Made by a program: the position numbers and the translations under genes. Positions 36,180 to 49,100 of a stretch of DNA of 64,000 bases are shown here, piece by piece. The notes under the pieces were generated by a model. That model saw only the letters and a list, made by a program, of their open reading frames with translations, was not told the origin of the DNA and made no database searches. Source of the stretch: Lepus europaeus (taxonomy: Eukaryota; Chordata; Mammalia; Lagomorpha; Leporidae); the NCBI RefSeq assembly GCF_033115175.1, contig NC_084840.1:76771179-76835178 (forward strand), given 5' to 3'. Each line of letters starts with the position of its first letter. Within the stretch, counting starts at the first letter, position 1.

Positions 36180-39100
36180 CTAAAATGAGAAAAATGCACA
36201 ATCTAAACTCGATGACCACATTTATAGACTACTAAATAAGTGGTTTCTGTGATGCTACCACTAGAGAAAAATAAAATGTTTATTTGGTTATGGATTTATT
36301 ATCCAACTTATATACATGAGTGTGACTTTATGATAAATATATTTATTCACATTCAAAGTTTTTAAATTATGTTTCTTTACCTGGAACTTAGCATACAGAC
36401 CATACATAGTAAGAAATTCAAACATATTCTTCTCACGTAGCTACATCTTTCAATCATACAAAGCAATATCCAGTGCTATCTTACATCAGATTTTTAAGGA
36501 TAATAGAAACATATTTGAACATACTGTTCAATACTAAAAATAGTTCACAGGTTATAGGTTACTGCTAGCAATTGACATCATTTGTATTAATTCTTCAATT
36601 ATTTACTGATAGCCTATCATGCATAGCTTAATATATGATGAAATGAATTTTATTGATAAGAGATCAATGTCCAAATGCTTCCTGTATTATTTGCATATTT
36701 CTATATTTTCCTAACTACTTAAGATATAAAGCAGCAACGCAATCAATAATTACTAAAAATTTTAATTGGAGTAGGAATCATACATTGCTTGCCACTGTCT
36801 TTGCCACTCTCCTAATCTTTGCACTATGTCTCTGTTGTAGTTCTCACTTTTCTTTATAGTAATCAAATATTAAAATATAAAACATCCACCAATTTTGAAT
36901 TTGTATATTTCTCAATACACAAGGTAAAATTCCCTAGGGAGAATTAATATATAATCCTTGTTATCATCATTTATAGAATTGTTGTTTATTGGACAAAAGG
37001 AGAGTAAAGATCTTTCACTGGATGTACATTCTCTTTCATTCTGATGTTTTTAATCCATTCTTATTCTTTGTTTTAAAACCTATCTTTAAGAATTCATCCT
37101 CTGTACATAGATCACCATATTTCAGAAAAGCATAACTATGTTTCTATTGACTTTATAAGACCAGCCTTTCTCAAGGTAAATGAAGGATTTAAGTCCTTAA
37201 AAAAAAAAACAGTGAAAAGGAAAGGGGAAATTTCAAATTAGAAATACATTAACTTATAAGTCTGTAAGGGACAAGTCCATTTAGAGAGATATGTATTTCT
37301 GCATAAAGACATCCTAAAGGCTAATTTTCACACTTCTTTTAAGAGCTTTGCATATATATTACTTTCTATACTTATTATTAGCTAGATATTTATGCATAAA
37401 AGACCAAGGTATTATAAAGATTAATCCAAAAATAAAAAAGCTATTTTATGAAACAAATTATTGTCACAAGTAAGGCTAATTTCCATCTATTCTTGAAGCT
37501 ATGTTTGAAATGGATATCGTCAACACTTAAGGATCATCAGGTATTGCTCTAAGCATTACCTAAACTAATGGATTTCTTTTCTTATGATTTCATTATTAGT
37601 GTGATGTACTGAAATTCATCACCAAATAAATTTTACTTTAATGTGTAAACACTCACTCTTCTATTTTCTTCCCTGAAAAGGTTTTTTATGAGTAAACTTT
37701 CAAGACTTCTGAAATTAGTACTGCTTTGTTTCAAAAATACACATGAAATTTTTTTGCTTAATTTATAAGTTCCTACATGTACATATTTAGGGAAGAGAAT
37801 GATGTCAAACAAGCTTACGAACATAAATAGGAAGCAACCCACATGTTTTTCAATGTAAGCTAAATTCTTCCAAAGTCTCCATGATTCAAGACTATTTTGT
37901 CCAGAAAATCTACTAGTCATAAACCAATCAATCATATATGAATATGGGGACTCTTGTCGTGCATTACAGTTACTGAGATTATTTATTAACTTACTTGTCT
38001 GTAAAATCGTGGAAGGCAAATTATCTTAAGGACCTTAGATATAAACAGACATGCGTGTGAATGAAGATGACTGCTGCCTAGGACCACAGGTTGTTGGAAA
38101 TGCCTTAATCTGATAAGAATTGAAGTTTGAGAGAAGTATGTGTCATTTTACAAACACTGAATTAGGCTACATTGGTGATTCCCATATTGCGCATTCATAG
38201 ATAGTAGGGCAATTGAAGTTAATGCCTTTCCTACATTCCTCTTCAGAAAATAAATGGAGGCAACACATTTCCAAAGCCACTTACATATCAGCTGGATAAT
38301 AGCGAAGATTTTTGTTCAGGCCATCCAGAGTTTCCATGTCCTCTGAAGACAATTGAAATTCAAACATCTGTTAGAGAAGTAGATAATATTTGGTATTTTT
38401 ATACTGAATATTGGCCAATCTGGAAAATCCTGAAAATTTCCAAACATTTTGAGACATGAAGCAAATCATTCTTCAATAAGCGCTGGGTGTTGGGTGGAAT
38501 GTAAACTAGTATGGAAATTCCTCAGAAATTTGAAAATATTTCCACTTCCCACCCAACCGTCCCATTCCTGGTAAAAATAAATAAATATAATTATAATGTA
38601 TTGAAATCTTACAACATTACAGATAAAAAGATGTCTCAACATTAATTAACTGTAGCAGGAAGCTGACAGTTAAAGAAGAGAGGGCTGTGAAATTATAAGA
38701 TCTAGAAGATTCTAAAGGTAAACATTAAAATATATGAGATTATTTAGTAAAGTTCCTTGACACAGTTGCATGTTTTTATATCATCAGTGATGAAAAAAAG
38801 AACAGAAAGTGTTGACATTTTGAAAAAGAAAAAGGTATTTTTAAAAGTTCTCTTGAAATTAATGGAGAGTTTCAATTCAATATCAAGCAATCACTTAAAG
38901 TCTTACTCTGTGGAAAATAAAAATTTTTTACAAATTTTATATAACAGTTAATTAAATGAAGTATAATAGATATTTTAAATATGAGGTGTTAGAAAATGTT
39001 TTACCATATTGGAAAACAAAGCTTTATTTTCCAATGTGAGGAGGATGGATACTGCAGAAAAGAAAACAAACTCTTGAAGAAAGGAGTGAATTCAGATATG

Positions 39101-42100
39101 TACTTTGCAGGGTGAAGGGAAGGTCATTGATGTGTGAAAGTCTCAGAGCAGGGGGCTGGCACCGGGTTCTAGTCCCAGTTGCTTCTCTTCCAGTCCAGCT
39201 CTCTGCTGTGGCCCAGGAGCGCAATGGAGGATGGCCCAAGTGCTTAGGCGCCTGCACCCCCATGGGAGACCAGGAAGAAGCACCAGGCTCCTGGCTTTGG
39301 ATCAGCGTAGCTCTGGCCGTAGCGGCCATTTGGGGGGTGAACCAACGGAAGGAAGACCTTTCTCTCTGTTTCTCTCTCACTGTCTAACTCTAACTGTCAA
39401 ATATAAAAAAAAAAAAAAGTGTCAGAGCAACACATTGACAAGTGAGTGAGGGAGATACACAGTGAGAGACAGAAAGACAAAGATCTCTCATCTACCGATT
39501 TACTCTCCAATTTCTGCAAGAATCAGTGCTGGGGATGCAGAAGTCAGCAGCCTGGAAGCCAGTTTGAATCTCTAACAAGGATTATATGCATCCAAGCACT
39601 AGGAACATAGCTTGTTGATTCCTATGGGGTGCATTAGCAGCAAGAAAGAAGCAGGATTGGGGCTCTAATCCAGGCATTTCAGTATGGGCAATGGGAATGC
39701 CAAGCAATGAAACAAATTCTTAATTTTGATATTCTTTCTGAAAGTATATATGCATGTCAGTGGTATCTTACACACATTTCATGTGGTATTTTAAATACAC
39801 CAGTTGAATTAATAACAAAATTTAGAGAGGGACTATAAGATTTTATAGATAATGTAGTAAAATATTATCCTGTTCTCAAATATAGAAAAACTTCCAACAG
39901 CCACAAAGATTTAACTACACAAGAGAAAATATACCATAAAAAAATACCATAAAAAGAATAAAATTTGTGAGAACATGCTTTAAAACAGTTACTTACTCAT
40001 TTGAAAGGCATGGTTTCAGAAAGAGAGGGAAAGACAGAGAGAGAATTTTTCTAATTGCTGGTTCACTCCCCAAAGTGCACAATAGCTGAGGCTGGGCCAG
40101 ACTGAAGCCAGAAGCTAGGAGTTTCATACTAATCTCCCTTGTGGGTGGCAGGAGCCAAAACACTTAAGCAATCCTCCACTGTTCTGCCAGGCACTTTAGG
40201 AGGGAGCTGGGTCAGAAGTGAAGAAGCCAGAACTAGGACTGGCTATCTATCACCCAGAATTTCAGTTAGGTCTGGTCTGTTCAATGGTTATAGAACTTGT
40301 CAGGGCAATTGTATGGCAGTTCTGAGAAGGCTTTGCCTGTATCCAATCATTGCCTTTGGATTATTCGCTGTGATGAGGTGAGGCCTGGGATACTTAGCTG
40401 GAGGATGACAAAGTACATGGAGGAGCACTGAGGCATCCCATGCAATGCTCAGTTAACATCATAAAGGGAGCTGCCTCATTTACGATTCCTGAGGGAGTGG
40501 ATTACAAGAACATGAGAGAGCTCAATACAACCCAAGGTGGATGAGTTCAGGCTCTGCCCAGGCTAATTCACAATCCACAAAAGGATGTTATAAATTAGTT
40601 ATATACAATCATCTGTTCAGAAGGTATTTTTTATTTTACAACTACAATAATAATAGTTAAATAATGGTTTCTTAATTAAAAACACAGACACAGTTAATAT
40701 ATTTATATGGTGCTTCACTAGATAGGAAAACTAAAGTGAAAACAATATGAAAATTAAGCTATATGAATTCTAAAATTGCAAAAAATATAATGTGTAAGCC
40801 AAATCGACATCTTCCGAAAAGGAATAAATCCCAAGGACACTGAGCCCCACATGCCCATCACCTGAATGTTCTCTTTGATCTCCTTCTCTATGAAACTCTT
40901 GGCCAGGACCACAACCCCACGCTGCAGCTGGTAGCGAAGGGCAATCAGGGCTGGACTTCGCTGGTGCTTTTTTGCCAGGGCACAGATGACTGGATCTTCC
41001 AGGAGAACTGGGTAGCTTTGGTCCACCCTGCAAGGAGCAGGAGAAAAATTGACCTCCTCATGCTGAGCATTCAGTTTGATAAGGGGCTTCCAAACAGACG
41101 GGGGACCCACCCTAGACCAGCGCTTCTCAAAGGTGGACCAGCGGTGTTATTAGTATAATGTGAGCTGTTTTACAAATATAGATCATCCCCCTCTTTGAGT
41201 CAGTTGAGACTAACTCTATAAAACTAAGTGTTGTACACCAATAGTATTTCATCAACAGTGGGTTTTATGTCATCTTTTTGTTTTCCTTTTACCATTTTGG
41301 ATCTCGACTTGATCCCAGAGCACCATAGGCAACCAGAACAATGTCTTTGGACTTGCAGAAATCTAGCAGTTTGCTCTGATTGAGATACGGATGGCATTCC
41401 ACCTGTGGATAGACAAGTTTGAGAAGTATCAGGGTATATGGGGAAACTGAAAAGTAAAAGTAGCTGAATTTAGAAGTGAAACATGAAAATTTAAACTCAA
41501 AATATCATCAAGTGAGGTTTTTAAGTTTACTTTGAAGGCTTTATTTTATTTGAAAAGCAGAAAGAGAGAAACTGAAAGAGAGAGACCAATAGATATAGAG
41601 AGGGAGAGAAAATAGATTCTTAATTGTGCAAATGTCAAGTAAGAAAAATAAATAGCATAGCTAAAATGCAAATAACTTTGCAAACCCCAAAGTAATAACC
41701 AGTTAAGACAAATATCATCCATGAATGCCTATCTATTATGTAAAATTTATTCAGGTATATCACATCCGCTATTGAATATTATTATCAAAAATGACCAAAT
41801 TACCACTTATGACCAAAACATGCATCACTAAATGTGGGAAAAGTATCTTTCTATGCTGTCTATTGGAATACAATTTGATGAACACAGAATTATAAGGACG
41901 TCTTCATGACAAAAACATTTATCCTTAATATATAGTAAACCATCCAAACCCAACTTCTAACTTACAGAAAGTTGAAGTAGAGAAGCAAATGATTATTACA
42001 AAACAACAATCTGATGAATCTAGAACAACTGACAAAACGTGCATAGATATCACAGGAAAAAAGATTTCTGAACTTTGAAGGGAAAAGCATGAGAAACATG

Positions 42101-45100
42101 GCAGAATTCTATTTGTGAATTACTATTTTGTTGCTCTTAAAAGAGAAGCTATCTCAGGCTAGTAATAGAAAATTATAATACTGAATGATACTAAATGACA
42201 AGAAATAGAAATTAAGTACTTTAGATCCAATTATGAAAACTAGAACTCTATGTGACAGTGTTTTCTGTCATAGGAGATGTTTGAGTTCTATAGGGATGAG
42301 CAATCACTAACACATTATATCGAGAGGTTCAGTTTATGTATTAACATAAACTTTGGACATTTGAAAAATATAACAATATGAGAACAGGAGAGAAAATACA
42401 GATTATCAGCACTATCAAAATTTCTGGATGTATGAAAGTTCTTAAAATATAAACCAGAATAAGGTTGGCACTGAAAGCCATAATAATTTGTATCATTTTT
42501 CTTGAAAATCAGAGTACTACATTATTACAGAGCAAAGTGATAGATTTTATAAGCTGTATTTTCATGTCAAATATCTTTACTGAGTGACTGTACGATGTTA
42601 GATACTAAGTTAGAACATAGAAAAAGCTAAAAATTGATGTTGATGCACAGTGTGATGAAGGCAGAAAGCAGAGATTCGATGCAAATGAAAATGAATTAAA
42701 AAATGAGATCAGCTTAAGTTTTGCTAAAATTTCCTGAGTGCGATGTGGCTAACAATAGAAAACCATGAAAAGTAAATTTCTCCCTCTTCCCCAGGTTATT
42801 TTCCTAGTATCTGATAATCTTTTCCTGTTCAAGACACTGAAAAAATAGATACCAAGAACAAAGTTTCAGATGTATAGACGCAAAACAAGCCCTTGCCACC
42901 TATCTTCTCCTACATTCACTTTATCTTTATTTACTGCCCATTAGATGTTTTCATGGCCTTCTCTGCTACATTGAGTGACTTCCACATCACATTCAGTTGG
43001 ATTAATAAATTCAACTTCTTACTAGTTGAAACTTGACTGCTCCTTTCTAGACCACCTTTACCTCCACAAATTCTTACAAATATTTGAACACTAGAGTCTC
43101 CTCACCTTTTCAATAAGGCATCATCACATACAGAGACAATAGAGGGCCCTACTTGCCCCTCCGCAGAGACATGGGTTCTGTCTTTTTTTTTTTAAATTTT
43201 TTAAAATTTTTTTAATTTTTTAATTCTTTTTTTTTTTTTATTTTTTTGACAGGCAGAGTGGATAGTGAGAGAGAGAGAGACAGAGAGAAAGGTCTTCCTT
43301 TTTGCCGTTGGTTCACCCTCCAATGGCTGCCGTGGCCAGCGCATCTCGCTGCTCCGAAGCCAGGAGCCGGGTGCTTCTCCTGGTCTCCCATGGGATGCAG
43401 GGCCCAAGCACTTGGGCCATCCTCCACTGCCTTCCCGGGCCATAGCAGAGAGCTGGCCTGGAAGAGGGGCAACCGGGATAGAATCCGGTGCCCCAACTGG
43501 GACTAGAACCTGGTGTGCCGGCGCCGCAAGGCGGAGGATTAGCCTGTTAAGCCACGGCGCCGGCCATGGGGTTCTGTCTTGAGAATCTTCTCCAAAGCAT
43601 ACTTTGAATGAGAATGGAGGATCAGTGGACTCTTGTCTGTGGTACAAGAAGAAGGGACTGAAAAGCAGAAGGAGAGAATGCGTGTTGTCACCTGGTTGCA
43701 GACAGGCTTGTACTTGAGCCCTGGCTTCTTCAGAATCATCTCCAACTGCCTGCGGTTGAAGTTGGACACCCCGATGGACTTGGCCAATCCTGCATCCTTG
43801 CACTTTTCCAAGGCCTGGGAGAAAAGATTATGAAGAAATTTTTTCCACGAATGGCTAGAATAATATAACAGATGATAGCACCATTAGAAAGAGATGATAA
43901 TGAAGCTAATGGTCATTGACTGAAAGTGAAAAAAAAGAATATAGAGCAGAGAAGGAGATGGTGACATTAAGAAATCACAGTGTCCTCCATAGGAATCCAG
44001 AGAAATACGTGAATGAAAAAAATGAGCCTGCTCTTTTTGCCCCTTATTATTCTCCATTTCTTTCTGTGACCCCACTCCAGCACAGTACCCTTAACAATGG
44101 CATGAATTTCCACAATTAGAATGCATAACCCGGCCGGCGCCGCAGCTCACTAGGCTAATCCTCCGCCTTGCGGCGCCGGCACACCAGCTTCTCGTCCCGG
44201 TCGGGGCACCGATCCTGTCCCGGTTGCCCCTCTTCTAGGCCAGCTCTCTGCTGTGGCCAGGGAGTGCAGTGGAGGATGGCCCAAGTCCTTGGGCCCTGCA
44301 CCCCATGGGAGACCAGGAGAAGCACCTGGCTCCTGCCATCGGATCAGCGTGGTGCGCCGGCCGTAGCGCGCCTACCGCAGCGGCCATTGGAGGGTGAACC
44401 AACGGCAAAAGGAAGACCTTTCTCTCTGTCTCTCTCTCACTGTCCAAAAAAAAAAAAAAAAAAGAATGCATAACCCTTTCTGTTAAGTTTAATTGTGATC
44501 TGATGCCTCCTCTTCCTGCTTTCTTTGTACTCACTCCTTCAAATACTCACCTCCCAAGTGGCACAGATATCCACTATGTCATATATTATTTTTCCTTGTT
44601 CATCTTTTGGGTATAGCTCCTTCCCAGGCTAGAATAAAAACAGTAATTTTACACTGTATTACCAGATTGAGAAATGCACACCCTAGCAACAAACCCAGAT
44701 GTATTTAGGTTGGGAAAAACAGACTTCAGTGAAAAATGTGGAGCAACATTCCACAGTCATATAATTGCAACATGTATTGCATATGAAGTGGTAAAGATTA
44801 TCATTATGCTACAGACATCGTCTCTTCTCACATCTATTGCATGTCTATTAATGAATACTATTTTCTAGGCCGTAATGGTGTCCCATGGATTTATATTACT
44901 TTGTCTGCTCTGTTCTTTCATTTACAGAAATATCTCTGTTTCACTGTGAAAATCAGTAGCTACATGACCTTGATCTCCACCAATAACAGATTTTAGACTT
45001 TACCCAGGCTACACAATCAGTGTTCCTCAACTCTTGAGAACATGTGTTTCAAACAGAATGCACTTGAACCACAGAACATGGATCAAGGTTGTGTTATAAA

Positions 45101-46077
45101 AAACTGTAACTAGAATGTGGATCAGCTCTCAAATAATGGCCACGATTTAGAATTCTGCAGAGCCATATATGCCACCAGGAAAAGGCTCAGACAAAAACTC
45201 ATTAATCCAGTGGTAGTGTTGTGGAAAACCACAGATAGAAAAATTTTCCAAAGATGACTTAAAATCTCTGCCTTACTCATGAGTTGGGATCCCCGTTTAC
45301 AGACTCTAGTAGACAATATGCTTAAGCCATGTAGACCAGTTTCTCCAACTTACCTACAATAAGTTTCTAAAAATTTATCAGTATTATTTACTCATCCATG
45401 AAAACGATGGTCACACTGACAGCTAACGTGTAATAAATTCGATGTTGCTAACTGCCTACCTTCATAGCTACTGGGAAATGCATAAGGTACAGATCAACAT
45501 AGTCCAGTTGAAGTTTTTTCAGTGATTGCTCCAAGCCTGTTCGAACCAGCTCCGGTCGAAAGAAAGTGCACCAAAGCTGCAGGGGTTAAACAGTGGAAGT
45601 TTTAAAGAATGAATACATTAGTCAAATCTCATGGTTTCTTTCATCTAACATTGAGATTTTTTTTTCTAGCTAAATACTAAGCAATACTGAAGGAAAACGA
45701 TCCCTTCCTTTTGGATTTCATGTGCCCTGACATGACATCAGAACCTCTACATTGGTTTAGATATTACTCATAAACACACCAATTCATGGTGGATATTACA
45801 CCAGAGACAGATATGCCATCAATTAATAATAATGGCCATTGTTTTGATTATGTTTGGCGGAGTTTACAAATCAAAGAGGTAATAAGATTGAGAAAGACAC
45901 AAACAGAAATATTATAAATGAAGGAACTGAACAAGTGAAAAATACAATGGGGGGCCAGTGTTGAGGTGTAGCAGCTAAAGCCACTGCCTGCAATGCCTGT
46001 ATCATGGCTCCTGGTTTTGGAGCAGCCCACTACTACCGTTGTGGCCATTGGGGAGTGAACCAATGGATGGAGGATCG

Positions 46078-46111
<34 letters not shown>

Positions 46112-49100
46112 TTCTCCTCTCTCTCTTTCTCCTCTCTCCCTTTCTCCTCTCTCTTGCTCTATTCCACCCCCTTCTGTAACTCTACCTTTCAAATACATAA
46201 ATATCTTTAAAAAAAAATAGAAAGCCTTAACAGCAGACTAGAATAGCAGAATAAAGAATATATGATATTAATGAGCAGTCTTTTGAAGTATCACAGACAA
46301 AAATATAAAAGACAGAAAATTTTAATGAAAAAAAAAGTCAAGTATCTCTTGAATACCATTATATGAGTCTTTGCTAAGAAAATCTAGTCAATAAATTCCC
46401 AGCAGAACCCCACCCTCCCATTTGTAGAAAGTTATGAACATCCAACTGCATGAAACTCATAGAACTCCACTCAGGCATGATGAGAGAACATCCTCACCAT
46501 GAAAAGTTTTACTCAGACTTTGAGAAGGGAAACATAAAGAGAGGGTCCTAAGATTTTCAAGAGAAAAACACAAGGCCACGTTTAAAGGCCATCCCACGAG
46601 ATTCATAGATTTCTCAGCAAAAGTACTAAAGGCCAGGATACAATGAGGAGACAGAGTTTAAATTCTGGAAAAAAAAGAAAAAAAGAAAAAAGAAAAACCG
46701 CCAATCCACAATACTTTACCTAGAGAAACTTTCATTTGTTATTGAAGATGAAATAAAGACCTTCTTAATCACAAAAAAAAAAAAATCATCACTACCCAGC
46801 TAACATTAGAAAAGATCTAAGTATGTGTTACACACTGAAATAAGTCTTTCTCTCAGTCTTGCCCTCTCACTCTGTCATTCTACATTTCAAACTAATTTTT
46901 AAAAATCTAAAAAAAATTATTTTGAGAGGGTGAGGCTGTGTGCTGCTGGCGCTGCCTGGGACCCGGCCGGCCAAGCCGCGTGCGGAGGCGCGGGAGGGCG
47001 CCCCGCGCCCACAGGGGTAGAGCCGGGCGTCCCCTCGGCCCCGGAGGCGCGGGCTTTGTCTCCTGCTGCTCGCCGCGCTTCTCCAGGCCCCCAGCGCTGC
47101 TCCGGCCCTGACCCCAAAGAACTTGGTGGCGTCCCCCGGCTTTGCTTCCTCGGGGTCACCGCCCTCGGGAGGCCAGGCAGCCTCGCCCCCGCCTCCTACC
47201 CGCGCGGAGACAGGGGTCAAAGGCAGCCCGCGTCACGTGGTCGCCGAGCAGCACCAATTCGGCCGAGAGAGAGCCCAGGGAGAATCCGGGTGGAAGCCGA
47301 GAGATCCAGCCCCGGTCCCAGCGCCCGGTCCCGCCCCGGCCCCCGCCCCGGGGCGCTAGCCGCACTCCCTTCGGCCGCCCGGCCTGCCCGCTGTCTTCTG
47401 GCCTGCTGCCCAGCCCTCCCAGAGGCCCTGACGCCCTGGGGCACTTCTGCTCTGGCAGGACCTCGTGGGGGTGTGCCATGGTGACATAACGGGTGGGTCG
47501 CAGAGGAAGGAAGGAGCCAGACCAGCCTGCGGACTGCGCCCCTGGCTGGGAGGAAGGGCCGGGGGCCAAATCCTCCACTCCTGCTGCCCACCAAGGGCCT
47601 CGCTTCCCAGGTCTCTGTGAAGTTGTTGGTCAGTGGACGACTCTCGTGCCTCCCCGGGTGTGGGGCCTTGGGGTGGCCAGGGCAGGCCAGGCCTCCGGCG
47701 GCCGAGGGCCTGGGGGTCCAGAATGCCTGCTCTGGTGTGCCTCTGGAGGCTGCAGTCGGCCGGGCAGCTGAGCTCAGCCTTGTCCCCAACTCGCCATCTT
47801 GGGCTGCGCAGCGCTGTGTGTGTGCGCTTCCCGCCCCCACACCTAACTCACTCCCCTGACCCTGCTCTGGAGCTCAGAGGCCTCCCGGGCTGTCTGCAGG
47901 GGTTCGGGGGGCTGTCCCCAGGCCCCAAGCTTCCGGCCTCTTGGCCTGCTGGAGCACCTTCCGGTCTCTCTCCTTGTCTCTCAGTCTCTGCGGGCGAAGC
48001 CGCGGACAGGGTTTCTGGTCCCTGGTCCCGGGGTACGGGGCTGGTCCACCGTGGCAGCGCGGCCTAGCGTCCCGCAGTTTGCCTTCGCGCAATGAGCAGG
48101 CAGGGAGCCGTCCCCGCTGAGACCCAGAGCTGGAGGCTGGGGCTGCCATTTGGGTGGTGGGCAGCTGCGTGCCAGGAGGTTGGGGCCTGGAGCGGGTCTT
48201 GGTTTCGAACGCCCGGCCCCGAGACCCGAGAGAGGGGGCTGAGGCGCAGCCACGGAGCAGAGCCCAGCAACCTGAGGATTCCGCGAAGGCAGGCTGGAGC
48301 CGCCACTGGCTTGGCGGGGCCACCCCACGTCTGTCCAGGCAGCCTGGAGGGCCAGGTCTGGCGGCGCGGCAAATGTGGGCTTGCTGCCGGCGGGCCTCCT
48401 CGCGCAAGTGGCCCCACATTGCTCTGTACTGCCGCCCCCTGCTGGCCTCCGGGGGGGGTCTCATGGGGAGCCCAGGCGCTGCTGGGCTCCAGATGACAGC
48501 CCCGAACTCAGCCACGAGCTTCTGCCGTGAGTGCCCACACTTCTGGTCACCAGTGGATCCCACCAGCAGCCTGTGGCAGAGGGCCCCACCGCCCACCCCC
48601 AGGTGCCAGAAAGCCTCCACTGGGCTTGCGCATGCCCAAGCCGGAGGGGGGCGCTGGGCCCAGAGCTTCCTGCAGAGAAGGTTTGGGGGCTCACTCATGC
48701 CCGCAGGCGTGTTCTTGAGGCCTCCAGAGGCCAGCCTCAGCCTCTAGGAAGGAAAAAAAAATATTTTGAAAACACGAAAGACCCTGGCCAGAGGTATCAC
48801 AATTCCAGATTTTAAAACATATTACAAGGCTTTTATAACCAAAACAAAGGTAGACAAGTAGACCACGGGGAAAGAATAGAATCCTCAGTTCCAAAACCTC
48901 AAATCCATAATCAAATCAACTTTAACAAGCATCATAAAAAGTATTCTGTGGAGAAAGAATAGTCTATTAAACAAATGGTGTTGAGAAAATTAGATTTCCA
49001 CAGGTAGATATTTGAAGCAAGACATTTACCTCACTTATAGACAATAAAAAAATAAACTAGGGGCCAGTAGTGTGGCATAGCAGGTAAAGCCACCTCCTGC

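Larger units (their letters stand above)
31765..41540 (-). repeat. Arm A' of the inverted duplication
   Basis: Reverse-complement partner of 13030-26745, containing exons 6-9 of the intact AKR1C gene and about 4.4 kb of 3' flank. A stretch at about 36350-37130 has no partner in arm A and was probably lost there. Between 31765 and 34590 I see only arm sequence and no gene. Confidence 0.9.

Noticed and set aside
36050-36235. Conserved small frame on plus, with a near copy at 19778-19963 on minus
   Set aside because: It is the antisense of AKR1C exon 9 and the 3' UTR in both arms. Conservation follows from the sense exon and the duplication.
38757-38951. 64-codon Lys-rich frame in AKR1C intron 7
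   Set aside because: AT-rich intron sequence that is not kept in the matching part of arm A (about 15.9-16.1 kb).
40139-40381. Open frame resembling one at 14559-14777 on the other strand
   Set aside because: The similarity is due to the inverted duplication of intron 7, not to a conserved protein.
47874-48698. 274-codon open frame on minus, plus overlapping plus-strand frames
   Set aside because: High GC lowers stop frequency on both strands. The predicted peptides have no domain, signal or repeat, and the frames contradict one another.
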